Source of the DNA: Nymphaea colorata
Lineage: Eukaryota; Streptophyta; Magnoliopsida; Nymphaeales; Nymphaeaceae
Assembly: GCF_008831285.2 (NCBI RefSeq)
Contig: NC_045143.1
Span: 9,927,503-9,991,502, forward strand
Length of the DNA stretch: 64,000 nucleotides
Direction of reading: 5' to 3'
Made by a program: the position numbers and the translations under genes. The number at the start of each line of letters is the position of its first letter. The first letter of the stretch is position 1. Below, piece after piece: positions 1 to 12,024 of the stretch. The notes beneath the pieces are model-generated. The model made no database searches, was not told the DNA's origin, and was given only the letters and a program-made list of their open reading frames with translations.

Positions 1-690
1 CGTTACATTAGCCGAGGTAGGAGTGGGCTAATGTGGGCCATTGTCCATACCATCACAAAAAAACTTGCCTTATTTACACATTGATACCTTCAGAATTTCG
101 TTTAGTTTACATACAATTGCCCCTTAAAGTTAAAAACATTAATTAATGCCCGTCAGCTAAAAAATTTCTGGTTCTGTCACTGGTTCAATATGAAAGACTT
201 ACAGTCTTTGAAATATCTTTGAGGATTGAAATTTCATGTTCAAGAAAGGTGTAGACATTTACATGTTGTTTCCTCTCTATCTCTATGTCGCTCTCTGTCT
301 TTATCATGTATCACTTTATCTTGTTTTATCTCTAACTTTATGATCTCTCTCTATGTTTCTTTTCTTTTCATATGGCTAATGTCACAATGTGCATTATTTT
401 CTTTGTGACTGAATATCTTTGGGTTTTTAACTAACTACCTAGTTTGCAAAGTATATCAGTTGAAATATATTTAGCATTCATTGTGATATATTACTTGTGA
501 CTATTCATTATTTATTCTTGGGAATTGATTTTGTTAACACCAAAAACCAAAAAAAAAAAAGATAATTTCATGTTCTTCTTCTGAAATCAAATATGGGGTT
601 ATATTGTAGTTTATGTGATTGAGATATTTTATAAATGATCTTCAAACATCTCATCTCATAATGACTAATTTATATCACAACAATAAAGGA
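1..690. other. AT-rich intergenic start of window
   Basis: No gene is supported here. The stretch is AT-rich with short poly-A and CT-rich runs. The small open frames present have no domain, no codon structure and no splice context that I recognise. Confidence 0.5.
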
Positions 691-835
691 GCATGCAGAT
701 CTTGCTTTTCAAGAGAGCAACAAACACATCATTGTATAGTCAAATTGAAGAAGAGCTCAAAAGAACTTTTGTGAATCCTAACTACAAAAGAATAGCAAAG
801 AAAAGATTTCTACATTTAACTCCCGACCTCTGCAT

Positions 836-1069
836 ACATGATTTATATGCTTTTGAGAAGGGTGTTTCCAAACCATAAAGTGTTTGCCACTTTAGATAAT
901 AAGTATATTATTATCAACATAAGCAATTGGCTCTCAACCGGACGGTATGATGAAATACTCTTATACTCACCCAGAGAGTCGAGAGTCTGTACAAATATGA
1001 TTTGTATGCTTTTGAGGGAGGGTGTTGCCACTTTAAATAATAAGTTTTTTTATCATAAGCATAATCAAA
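836..1069 (+). repeat. Two diverged tandem copies of an LTR-junction-like segment
   Basis: A segment starting near 836 (atgatttatatgcttttgag, then a purine-rich stretch, then tgtt) recurs from about 998 (atgatttgtatgcttttgag, then ggagggtgttgccacttta). Both copies continue with a similar 'ccactttaRataataag' sequence. A purine-rich tract followed by TGTT resembles the polypurine tract and LTR start of a plant LTR retrotransposon. I infer a decayed retroelement end, duplicated or nested. No full LTR pair could be delimited. Confidence 0.4.
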
Positions 1070-1852
1070 TTACTGAGGGTTTTTGTGCTTTAACTCTAAC
1101 CCCCCAAGATTACGACTCTTCCTGAAGTTGATGACCATATTTCAGTGCACAATCTTGATAAATCTGGAATCCTTCTGCTCAATATGTTTAGAGATTCTAG
1201 GAAACTTCCTTCATGCTTATCATATGTTAAGGGAAATAGGATTTTTCCTTCTAGCAAGTCAAAAATGCAAACTCCTGTCAATGAGAGGCATGTTGCGCAT
1301 CCACATTACTTTTGTCTTCTCCTTTTTAAAAAACTTTCCACGTAATTAAGGGACGCTTCAGCCACATCGCATTGGCCGGATATATAAATCACTATTACAG
1401 TCAATTTACTGTGTACTTGTCTCCAAAATCATAATTTTTACGAAAGGATAACTTTTTCCACGGCCGTACAAAGAAAATATATGTGCTCCACAAAATTTAA
1501 AATATTGGGAGTCGCGACATCTAAGATTGGAATAGAGAGAGAGGACCGGAAATCAGTCCTTTCCGCCGGAAAATACCACCGCGGGTGCTGAACTCGGACA
1601 TGTCCGGCCGAGCATTTGAATTCAAAGGTTTAAAAGAATTAGAATTGAGAAGAAGAAAAGGTGCACCGGCCCGTACACCCGTTTCAATCCGGCATGTTTC
1701 TCTCTCTAAAACCTGAAGCCAAATCCGGCAGAAAAAAACAAGTTTCACGGTCAACCGAAGCCAACATTGAATAGACGACCATCTTTAGAAAAAGAAAAAA
1801 AAAAAAGAAAGGAATTTAACAAAATCCAACTTCTCAGTTCTGTCCCCCTCTT

Positions 1853-1861
1853 CTATATATA
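1853..1861 (+). promoter_or_regulatory. TATA box of the small secreted-peptide gene
   Basis: The motif tctatatatac lies about 190 bases before the ATG at 2042. A CT-rich leader without an upstream ATG lies between them. This fits a plant TATA promoter with a transcription start near 1885-1895, which is inferred. Confidence 0.5.
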
Positions 1862-2041
1862 CTTGTGCCTCATCCCCTCCCCCAAACGAATCAAATCTTC
1901 TTTCTCTAGTCTCCTTCAAGAAGGACAAGGCATTCTCTCCCCGTAATCGATCCCCATCTCTTCCACCCTTCACAGGTTTCAGTCACCATCCACCACAGAA
2001 GAAGAAACAAGCCACCATCGCCACTTGGCCTTCACTTTTCA

Positions 2042-2446
2042 ATGGCGTTCTCAATGAAGAAAGGGGTTGCAATTTCCGCCATGGCCTGCGTCCTACTCTG
2101 CATGTGCGTTCGGCCACTCGAAGGAGCAAGGCCACTTGAAGGTGACGAGATATCGACACCGAAGGAGAGAAGAAGCTCGTTGCTGTTCGAGTTGCTGCCG
2201 CAGGGCGAGACGCCTCCGTCTGGGCCATCTTGCACCACCACTACCCCCGGAGGAGGGAGCCGCCCGTGCGCCCTCAATGAGATGCACTTCGCCGCCGGCG
2301 GCCGGCGCGGCCGACCACCCGCTTCTCATGGTCGCCATCATCGTCAACCCTGGGACGACTACTCTGCGAGATTTCAGGTCGTCAGCAAGGCATCTACAAC
2401 AGCACCTGTTGATGCTCCACACAGAAACAAAGGAAGGTCGTCATGA
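2042..2446 (+). CDS. Putative small secreted peptide precursor (SGPS motif)
   Basis: Intronless open frame of 134 codons. Residues 1-29 look like a signal peptide: two lysines, then a hydrophobic stretch with several Cys, with a likely cut after LEGA. A short duplicated segment (RPLEGARPLEG) follows, then a basic KERR site. The core at about residues 50-85 is ELLPQGETPPSGPSC, a Thr/Gly run, a second Cys (C76) and NEMHFAAG. A Pro-Pro-Ser-Gly-Pro-Ser motif before a small conserved-looking tail is typical of secreted, hydroxyproline-modified plant signalling peptides of the broad PIP/IDA/CEP type. Here the motif is internal, so family assignment is open. The C-terminal 50 residues are basic and of low complexity and may not be conserved. 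The first ATG after the leader was chosen. The gene is isolated, and the 2067-2504 frame over the same DNA is probably its shadow. Confidence 0.5.
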   Translation: MAFSMKKGVAISAMACVLLCMCVRPLEGARPLEGDEISTPKERRSSLLFELLPQGETPPSGPSCTTTTPGGGSRPCALNEMHFAAGGRRGRPPASHGRHHRQPWDDYSARFQVVSKASTTAPVDAPHRNKGRSS

Positions 2447-3862
2447 GCATCACAAGCCGCAGGACCAGAAGCTCATTATTTCTATAATTTCATTCTTTTT
2501 GTAATTATTGATTATATTACAATTTCAGGTTTTGATACATAATTGAGAAGCATTTCTTGTTTTGCAAATTCTATTCATCTCGATGATATAAAGGTATCAG
2601 TTATGAACAGTGAAGAAAAGGTATTTTTTGCCTCTAGTCATCGACTCTTTCTCTCTATCTCTCAGATCTCATCATTCTTTTGTAGCTTTATTTGAATGAT
2701 GGAACTGAGATCTGTAGCAGGTTGGCTGTTTCTGTGATTGGCTTTACGTGGACATATAGAGGATGAATTTGTCATGGTAGAAGAAACAAGTAACTCAAAA
2801 ACTTATAACATCTTACATAAAGACAATGAATTGAGAATTTGACTATTCAAAGAGTGAACTGTTATTTGTAAAGAAAAGACATCTTTACTCCCTTCCATTA
2901 AAAGCCAGAGGACGAAGTCTTGATAACCACAAGTAAGAAAAAGATTACCAACTAGCGTATGGTCTGTTGCCTTGTCCACAAAAATTGCTTGTCGTAATCT
3001 ACTGGGATTGTATAGTGCATGTTACTTTCACCACGTCCACTGAATTGATAGACAGATAGATACAGCAGTATTCAAAGCCTTTATGGAATCTTTTGTTCTA
3101 TTCTTGAAATTACTTTTAATTCTGTGCTACAAAGTTTGGTGGATTTTCAGTCTGTCTTACTAACTCAGTGGATGACATTGTATGGCTGGATTAAACTATT
3201 GTAAATGAAAAATGAAAAACTCACTTATAAACTACTTCACACGAAGGTGCAATATCTACAACCAAAGTGACACGTATCAGCCAAACTTTAGATATCGACT
3301 ATTTAGTTATTTATTAAAAACACAGTTCACTGTAGTCTAGTGTAGCTGCATGCTTTTCATAGAGAATGTTTTTAATAATATTGTATAATTCTCTTTTTGT
3401 CTTTAGAGAATGTTTTTAATAACAATAAAAGCCAAGGCCCACAAGGTTTCTCGTTGTGATACTATTATTGATCATGTCGTGGGAGACAGCTATATTTTCA
3501 TGATTTATAAGCTAACATCTAAAGACTTCTCTGTACTTCAAGACATATAATATATAGGCAAATTAATTAATGTTACGAACAAAATTTATTTTAAGAATTG
3601 ATTTTTAGACGATCAATCACATAGATTGGATCCACTTGATTTTTTTCTGAAAATATCAGTACAGTAAACATATGTTAAGTATATTTAATTCAGCTTCATG
3701 TGTATATAAGAAACTGAACATAGCTTCCATTATTCGTGAAGTTTTTGTCAATATTCATTATCAAAGTTTGTTCCCTAATAAATATTTGTGAAAAAAGATA
3801 CAATATTATAATAAGCGTCACTCTGTCATGCTTTATAAAAGTTAGGGTCTAATTTTCACGTG

Positions 3863-3867
3863 TATAT

Positions 3868-3919
<52 letters not shown>
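3863..3919. repeat. (AT)n microsatellite
   Basis: Almost pure TA dinucleotide tract of about 55 bases. Confidence 0.95.
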
Positions 3920-3920
<1 letters not shown>

Positions 3921-4023
3921 TTTTTTCTTTGCTAATGACATCTCAGTTCCATTTCTTCTTACCCAGTGACTAAGGATTGTAAAAGAATAAACACAATTAA
4001 ATAGTCAGTGCAAAAAATGTACC

Positions 4024-4033
4024 TGTGTGTGTG

Positions 4034-4067
<34 letters not shown>

Positions 4068-4068
4068 C
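4024..4068. repeat. (TG)n(TA)n compound microsatellite
   Basis: A short TG run passes into TA repeats with a single C interruption. Confidence 0.9.
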
Positions 4069-4567
4069 TATTTTTTATTTCTAATGTTAGGATTTTTGTG
4101 CCTGACAATATTGCAATACGAAGCGGAAATTAAGTCGAAACTAAATCTCATACTGACGATTAGCTTACGGAGTTAGAAAAATGCAAAGGAAAAAGGCAAG
4201 CGAAATGGCACTAACGTGTACTTCTCCCAAAACGTGTTAAGACTTCTCTCTGTTGCCTTTGTTGATCTGCGGCACATTTTTTTCTTACTTTTGGACTTAT
4301 AAATGGCCAGAAAGTGTGGCCATTGTCCCCCAAATCTGATCGCTGCTTCTCACTGAGACAATATTTTATAACAAATACAAGGACTCCTAGTCAAAAACTG
4401 AAAGTATTCATCTTCATACATTAAGCAGCAGCTTTAGACCTTTCACTTTCCCAAATCGTATTTGACCAGTCTTCCACAATATTATTTGATAGGATAAGGT
4501 CTTTGGTTGTACTAATAAAGAACATGAGAGACATAGCACATTTTCATGGGTGCACAAAAACACACAT

Positions 4568-4570
<3 letters not shown>

Positions 4571-4619
<49 letters not shown>
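4571..4619. repeat. (AT)n microsatellite
   Basis: Pure TA dinucleotide tract of about 48 bases, preceded by a short gtgt run. Confidence 0.95.
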
Positions 4620-4622
<3 letters not shown>

Positions 4623-5141
4623 AAAATAATATATTCAATACGTAACTGGGCCGACTTGGGCCAGCTCCGATGAGACGGGAATGAAAAAACAGATTCCGAA
4701 CAAATTGTGTTAACTGCAAAATGGAGTAGTAAAGACAGGAAAGAAGTGCGAGCCCTTGATGGGATGAAGCCTTGCTTTGTGATTCGATGTTGATGTTCTA
4801 TGTTGAACGGCAGAAGGCCTTTGTATGATTGTTTCCGTAATTCGTTAGTGGCCGGAGGACCTACCTCCCACCAACTGCTTTCACCGCATCTTCAAGTGTC
4901 CTATTATTAATTATTCGCCCACCATATGTGGCAAACCTGGCCACATAAATGTGATTTGCATGTCCTAGTATTTAAGAATTAATATTTTACATGTAGCTTT
5001 TCTCTCTCTGGACCAATTTTACATAAATTAGGCAAACAAGCTTTTCTAAGCTTTTCGATAGTAGAATCTGTTCGCGTGCTTAGATTTGCCAAGTGACATT
5101 CTTGAACAGAATACTAAATTTTCAACGTCACCAGAGTGCAT

Positions 5142-5142
<1 letters not shown>

Positions 5143-5210
<68 letters not shown>
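5143..5210. repeat. (AT)n microsatellite
   Basis: Longest TA tract of the window, about 65 bases. It creates an artificial Tyr-Ile open frame. Confidence 0.95.
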
Positions 5211-5211
<1 letters not shown>

Positions 5212-5843
5212 ATGGAGTCCAATATGTCGTCTAGTGTGCTAGCTGTCCAGCATTTTCACTTGGTGTCAAAAGTCTAATTTTAAGGATTGATTTGAATTCT
5301 GCAAATGTGTTGGCTTTTAAAGTACCTGTATTTATAATCTTTTAAGGCCCCAACGTTGAATTTTTCACGACCCAATAACGGTAGAACTACTAATTCTGAA
5401 TTTCCATCACTGTCTAATCGTACGGATTATATATATATATATGGTTTGCATACAAGGAAGGTGCTACGAAGGTGAGAAGATCTACCGGCCTGCAAGTCCT
5501 TTTCTTTCTCTCTCTCTCTCTCTTATTGGCACATATGAAACGTGAAACAAATCTAGTGGCGACTTCAGAGGAGATGATCTATTCCATGCATTTACGCAAC
5601 AGATGCTTAGTGCAAACATCCCATCTTTCATTGACACGGTACCTGTTGTCAACATGCCTTCCTTTCTTACATCATTCAACGCGTAAGCTAGTTTCTATCG
5701 TCTTAAATACCTTTGTCTCCAATCTGGGGGTGGAAGTAGTTCTTAAAGCTAAATGCCTCGTGGTGAACTTGAACCTCCGAGACACACTCTTCTCATAAAG
5801 AAGAGAGTTTTCCCTTATAGCTTGTTTGCTCCATTCACCTTAT

Positions 5844-5846
<3 letters not shown>

Positions 5847-5893
<47 letters not shown>
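5847..5893. repeat. (TA)n(GA)n compound microsatellite
   Basis: A TA repeat joined directly to a GA repeat. Confidence 0.95.
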
Positions 5894-6329
5894 TTATATA
5901 TTTTGAAATCAACTAGAAGGTTTTTTCTAGCGATATATGAAATGTTCACTCATTCGTGATTTAAGAGAGAGCAATCGATCAAGACCTGAAATAAAGTGAA
6001 GTTATATATGAACTTTAAAGACACTTCATCCATTAAGCTATGCTTAAGGGCCTTTAAAGTCTGGTTGGAAAAGCAGGAAGAGTATTATAGCGTGGAAACC
6101 CCTCTCTTTCCCTCATCTTCCACGGTCCAAGCTTGCTTTTGGTGCGTTTCTTTTGCAGCATAAAAAAATTGGTGCATAGAAGATTCAAATAAAGATTAAC
6201 TGCCTACCAACCCCCACCTCACTCAAAGCACCAATGATTTCTACATTCCATATAAACCTTCGAAATGGCTGACCGGTTGGTGCTAGACTTGCCATTGCTT
6301 TAGCTAAAAAGGAGAAACCTCTGAACTTG

Positions 6330-6606
6330 CGCGCCAAGGAGTTGGCGTAGTGGAAGTGAGAACGACTGTCAGTCGTCCAGCGTGCTCGGCAGCCGCAGTT
6401 TGACTCCCAACGCCGGCCATCGCTTCACCCGTCCAACGGTGTGTTCGGTATTTTATTCAAAGTGTTCCCTTTTTAAAATCTTTCTTTATGTTAAATGGCC
6501 TCAATCATATGCATTCCAATTTTATTCATCAAATTTCGCTAATTTGAAAGTTTCATGCTTTGCATGAAAGTTATGTTCCTTTTGATTAAAACATCGCCTA
6601 ATAAAA
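6330..6606 (+). mobile_element. Candidate tRNA-derived SINE
   Basis: A sequence matching RNA polymerase III box A (TGGCGTAGTGG, 6343-6353) is followed about 45 bases later by a box-B-like motif (GTTTGACTCC, 6398-6407). These are the two internal promoter parts of a tRNA-like SINE head. The local GC content is clearly above that of the flanks. A short direct repeat, gaacttg, occurs at 6323-6329 and 6607-6613, the second right after an 'aataaaa' end, and may be the target-site duplication. Seven bases can match by chance, so the right boundary is uncertain. Confidence 0.5.
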
Positions 6607-6791
6607 GAACTTGGTCGGAAAAGGTTCTATCCTTTAGACGACACTCACCTTGTGTTCGACAAGATTTTTGGTTTTCTAAACCTTCGAAAGAAGGTCGCAG
6701 TTTCGCCCTATGCAAAAGATAGAAACGAGCGAGCAAGTTTTTACACGGCCGGTTGCTTGAATAAATGCATAAGTTTAATTTGCTTTCTGAC

Positions 6792-7186
6792 TAGGGATGT
6801 CAATAAGTTCGATTTAAATCCGATATCCAACCAAATCCCATAAGTAAAATAGGATATGAAAAAAAATAACATCAATTAAGAATTTTAATCAGATTTGGAT
6901 TTAAGAAATAATGTCTGGTCAGGTTCGGACTTAAGCAGATATTGACAGTATTGGATTCGGATTGGATATAATTTTCAATAAATATTGTATTTTCATTGTC
7001 TATAATAGGATTCGGATGTTAGTCAAAAAGTTGGAGTCAGATTATGAATTTGGATTTAGATATAGTATAGATTTTCCTTCATCTGAATTCCAATATGAAT
7101 CCAAATCTGAATATATAGATATATGAAAAAATGGATATGGTAAATTATATATTCAATTCGAATACAATCCATTATTAACATCACTA
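6792..7186. mobile_element. hAT-like MITE, copy 1 (TAGGGATG ends)
   Basis: Non-coding element of about 395 bp. It begins TAGGGATGTCAAT and ends ATTAACATCACTA, an imperfect inverted repeat. The interior is rich in repeated 'gaatttggat/ggattcgga' words. The flanking 8-mers tttctgac and cttttgac agree at 6 of 8 positions, which suggests a decayed 8-bp target duplication as in the hAT superfamily. A related copy lies at 29388-29671. Confidence 0.55.
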
Positions 7187-10100
7187 CTTTTGACAAAGAT
7201 TTTGTTCATCAAAGAAACATGGCAAGTTTAGACAAAGTTTTTTTCTTGTTATAAAAACAAACATTTGCCTCCATAGAAAACATAGCGAACCTTTTGCCAT
7301 GTTTGTAGTATTAGGTGGAAAGCGTAGGCCCGGCCCACAATATTTCGAATTTTTGAACAAAGGTATAACTTAAATCAAATCTAACTTTGTTATATCCACT
7401 TATGGATTTCATCGGAAGCAAGCAAGATTCTCCAACAACTCCACTATCTCTCGCGATATTTCAACATAATTGTTTTTTTGTTTATATTGAACATAACAAA
7501 TGTTTTGTCAAATAATTATTAAAAATTTTATTAAAAGTTTGGGTTAGATAGGATCTCAATCATCAGTCTACCAAAAGAGGAGAATACCACATACAAAATC
7601 AAGTGGAAAGACATCCACTGCCTCACTATTGTGAAAGACAAAAAAAAAATCTATTTTGGAGAGTCCTCAGTTACAATGGCGAAGCCAAAAGAATTGGCTG
7701 GAAGGAAACTCAGTTTGGAAATACTCATATTTAGATCTCTGCACATTATATATATATATATATAAGAGTGAATATTCAAAGATGCCAATATAAAAATAAA
7801 TAAATTTTAAGGAGTTGGTGTGGGCAGCTGCCCACACAAGCCCGCAAGTGGTTCCACCATTACTCAGTTAACATATTATGCCCCATCCGTCTTGAGTGTG
7901 TCCTCAAGGCATTCTGTTCTCCCTCAGCTTTTCTAACAAGTGGAAACTCAAATGAACTTCCACTTAATTAGCTCAGGGCTGAGTGCATTTTAAGTTTTAT
8001 ATATTAATTCGGCCAATTCCTCTTCCCCACTGTCATCATCAGATTAGTTAATTTGTTAATTGGGACAAATTTCTCGATTAGCGGAATGTTGTCACTTGTC
8101 CTCCTCAAAGCTCACCCTTAAACACAATGTACATATTGCATATTACTTTTGGTGACAGTCTATCATCAAAAAATTGCGTTTACTTATGCATTCAATAACT
8201 TGCATGGAATTGAGGATATGATGATAGAGCTAGTATGAATATCATCAGCACGTATTTTTGCTTGAGTTCACTTGCGAAGCCTATGAATTAAATTCAGAGA
8301 ATAATTCATCTCAAACAAATGGAGACCATTGGGAGAAAGGTACAAGCTGCATGATCCCAATTAAAACATTAAATTTTGACGTTTTAGGAAGCTGCAGACA
8401 ACATGTTCTAGTTCTTCCAGTAACACATCCATCTTTGCTCTATTCATATGGTTAATTGCTATGGTAAATCAACAAACAGCAGCTTATTTTCATATTATGG
8501 TTGTATGAATACAAAAGCAAATATCACCACAACCCCATGTAGAGTGTTTGATCTAAATTAGTGGAGAAGAATTCTTTCTTCATGTTTATTCTATAGCTTA
8601 CAAAACGCAAAAATGCTTAACAATCGAGATTCAGGATGTAGCCAGTAACTCTTGTTGTGCTACTTCGTTTCCCTTTAGCAATTAATCAACCAACTTGGCT
8701 ACAAATATGAACCTTTTTTACTTAAAAAAAATGTTTTCTTTCAATTTACCAACTTTTGTGTCTTATCACAAAACCATAATTGTGTAAATCATAACAATCT
8801 AAAACTGACTCCTATTAAACAATTGGTGGCAATTCAAAGCACCTGTGCTAGACATAAAACCAAAATTCAATGAGGACATATTTGATGAGAAATATTTTGT
8901 TATCAGCAAGCAATAATGTGAAGAAAATAATTAGTTCACTACCAATTTAAATTGGTCTCGGTTCCCAAGTAATTCAAGTGAATACACATGAACGTCAAAG
9001 TAGTGTGATTAAGCAAACATGGTGATATAACAAAAACTCAATGAAAACCAAGCCATTAAAAAAATGGAGCAATATTCCACACAAAATGGGTGAAGCACTG
9101 CCCTGCACATCAAAATATCAGCTAAATAGAACTAATAAAGAATCAGAAACTACAAATATGGCTCATCAAAACAATGTAAAAGAGCTAGCGTAAGCAACTT
9201 TACTCAACACAGGTCATAAGTTTGAAATGGAAGAATCTAATCAAAATTGACAAGAAGGAATTGGCGCCCTTCTAAATGGTTCAAACATATTATGCATATC
9301 ATTTTCCATACGTCATAGTATAATTCTCTTATACTTTTCGTACATATTATGGAAAAAATCAATCAAAGAAAGCAACAACACCAATTCTCAAGGAGTAAAT
9401 AATTAAAAATATATTAATTTACCAATAGCAATGAAACTAAGGTCCATATATCTATAACAAGCACGAAGTCTATTAAATAACATATATAATATACTTATGA
9501 TGAAAAAAGATACGCATATAGTAGGATTGAACATGGATTGATAAGAACATGTACGTTATTATATGTTATTTATATATATTTACCATGTATATTATATATG
9601 ATAAGAACATGTAAAAACATGCAAAATAACTAATATATATCAATAAATTTAGCTAGATACTAGGATTGATTTGTTGGGTGGTGGATATTGAATTCTTCAA
9701 AAATTTGATTTTTTGCATGAAATTTTTTACTACGCAATCTAAATGAATTTGCTTCCCCTCTTGATGCTGCTTTTTTTCTTCCAAAAGTTGGCATCTTCCT
9801 CACAGTTGATGGCTCATTTGATTGTCTTATATATTTTTACATATTTAAAATGTGACGAGAAAAGGACAAAAATACCTTGTACCAGTGGACTCAATCCATA
9901 TATATGTGCAATCATCCATGTTCTTGTGACCCAATAACTTTATGAATCACTACCTCGAGCTATTTATGTGCTGGTCATGAAAGCTCTAATAATTGAGATA
10001 ATATTTGCTCCATTTAACTTACAAAAATGTTGCCAATACTAAGTTCTGAATTAGACTACACACACAAAACCGCATATTAAGTATATCACATACAATTTTT

Positions 10101-11407
10101 TCTTCTTTTTTCTTTAAATTTTGTTTGTGACTTAAGGTAAATATTGTATCTTGATTGTGTTCTCTACTGTCACTATGTCTATCAATCGATTCTCCAAGAA
10201 GAAAATTCAACAGGAAAACATGTTTAACAAATAAAAAGTGTAATTATAAAATTGATAGTGGAAATAGCATTTACTTTATATGCATAATGTCGTGTGACTC
10301 TTTATGTCAGTGGTATAATATTTGGATGTAACTTGCTTTGCACAATTGACTTTATTCATTTCACTTTTGTGTTGTAAGATTGCAACTAAATGATGTTTGA
10401 ACCTTTATTATTAATATTATATTATCAAAGTCGGTACATATCTTTCCCTTTGTCAGCCCTAATAATTCATATAAGAATCTTTAATTGTTCGTTAGCAATT
10501 GTAGAAATTTCACCTCTTTATTTTCAACACACCTAATAAGTTTTATTTAGTAATATATTTTTAATTGACGCTTTCAATCTCACCATACATACACGGAACA
10601 TATATGCAAACCACCATCACTCAAAAAGTATGATGAGTTAAAACTTATCTTTAAAGAAGAAAGGAATTTGAGTTATATATAATACTAAATTTACTACATA
10701 TGAAAAAGGAATCTAAAGAATTTTGATGCCTTAACAAAAGTACTGAAGTTATTTTTATTGGACATAGGCACTTCATTCTCATATAAGTCAAATAGGTAAC
10801 AAGTTGCAATCGTGTTCTAAACTGCAAATACACTTCGAAACTTTAATGGCCTTCTAATTATTAGTTGTCCGTAGCTATTTGTAAGCACATTGTTTTTTTT
10901 TTTTTTCACTTAATGGCAATTCTAGAACCTCCATAAGGTCAAGCTTGCCTTATTTCTCTTATAAATACTGAAAACAGGTAAAAAAAATAAAATACTACAA
11001 GTTAGTGAACAAAATAATGATATTATTTACCTCAACTAAGTTTAGCAAACAATGAGACAAGAACTGTACATATTTACTGAAGAACTAGCGACATCAAATT
11101 TTGATGGGTTTGTTTTAACAACTATTGAGCAATCCTCCTTCCTACATCTTTGATTAAGTATCTTGGGAGTCACAAGCATAACACATGACTATGAAGCTAA
11201 TTAGCAAAAAAAACTTCTGATGCAAATGAGCAATGTTCTAAGCTTTTTCATTTGCAAACTTAATATAATGTAAAAATATCATACAAGATAAACTTGCATC
11301 TACTAATATGAACATGCAAAAATAATACTATAAATAGTAAAAGAATTTGATCATTGATAACTATAGAGTGAAAAACCGACAGTTTATCAAAACACTAGTA
11401 AATATAA
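7187..11407. other. Gene-free AT-rich region
   Basis: No exon, RNA gene or delimited element was recognised over about 4.2 kb. There is a short (TA)n run at 7746-7764 and many A- or T-rich stretches. The open frames here are short and have no recognisable domain. Confidence 0.5.
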
Positions 11408-12024
11408 TTAAGCCAAACATCTCCCTGAATGCCCCACATAGTACCCCGTCCTAACACTCGACAACTCTTCCTCTACCACAAGCCACTCATTCCTTTCCAC
11501 ATCGTAGACCTCCGTGTCACCAATCCTCGACCTGCCATTTCCGAATTCCGTATGCCTCGACCCACCACCAGTGAGTCAGTGACAATGATCGTAGTGCTAT
11601 TGGCACTAAATCAGTGGTGCAACCGAAACCAGCGCGAGCACGACGCACGGAGGATCTTTGCTGCCGGATCAAATTAGGGAGGGTGGGGAGACGCCGAAGA
11701 GAGACTCCCCGAGGACGAAGATGGATGATCCTGAGGAAGCGCAGACGAAATTGGATAGGCTGAAACGATGGCGGTGAATGGCATGGGCGGGAAAAGGGGA
11801 AAAAAGAGGCGGTCTGGATCGAACAACGCCCCGGAGGAGAGCGACAGATCGATGGGGGAAGAGGCAGAGAAGGTCCTCTGTTTTCTACCAACGTAGGCGG
11901 AGGTTGAACAGAGACAACCATGAAAGGGGAGATAGCCAGGCCTTACAGGTGGAGGCGGGGGGAGTGGGAGAAAGGGATGAGTGGCTAGTGGTAGTTTCCA
12001 GGGTCTGAGTGATGTGGCCTTCAA
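11408..12024 (-). pseudogene. Broken kelch-repeat (F-box/kelch-like) gene
   Basis: On the minus strand the last intact stretch reads GDTEVYDVERNEWLVVEEE and continues with LSSVRTGYYVGHSGRCLA to a stop at 11408-11410. The pattern D-x-E-V-Y-D-x-x-x-N-x-W is a kelch-blade signature. Upstream, in other frames, are STTIIV, a GGGSRH stretch and FDPAAK, which also suit a kelch repeat. They are separated by a TGA and at least one frameshift near 11575. The frame opening at 12024 (Pro/Leu-rich, then LFDPDRLFFPLFPPMPF) resembles the segment before the kelch blades of F-box/kelch proteins. The local GC content is well above the flanks, as in a former exon. I infer a processed or truncated pseudogene. 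The F-box itself was not seen. Confidence 0.5.

Larger units (their letters stand above)
2447..6329. other. Gene-free AT-rich region with microsatellites
   Basis: The first 100-150 bases are probably the 3' untranslated region of the peptide gene. The rest is AT-rich, without recognisable coding exons, and contains five (AT)n tracts that are listed separately. The open frames around 5.1, 5.5 and 5.8 kb run through simple repeats or CT/GA-rich DNA and are not supported as genes. Confidence 0.5.

Noticed and set aside
2067-2504. 145-codon frame overlapping the secreted-peptide gene
   Set aside because: It lies in another phase of the same GC-rich exon and lacks a signal peptide, so it is most likely a shadow.
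5086-5277. Open frame with a long Tyr-Ile run
   Set aside because: It is a translation of the (TA)n microsatellite, and no promoter or domain is seen.
5472-5798. 108-codon frame with a hydrophobic start
   Set aside because: The hydrophobic part comes from a CT repeat, the rest has no recognisable domain, and no conserved context is visible.
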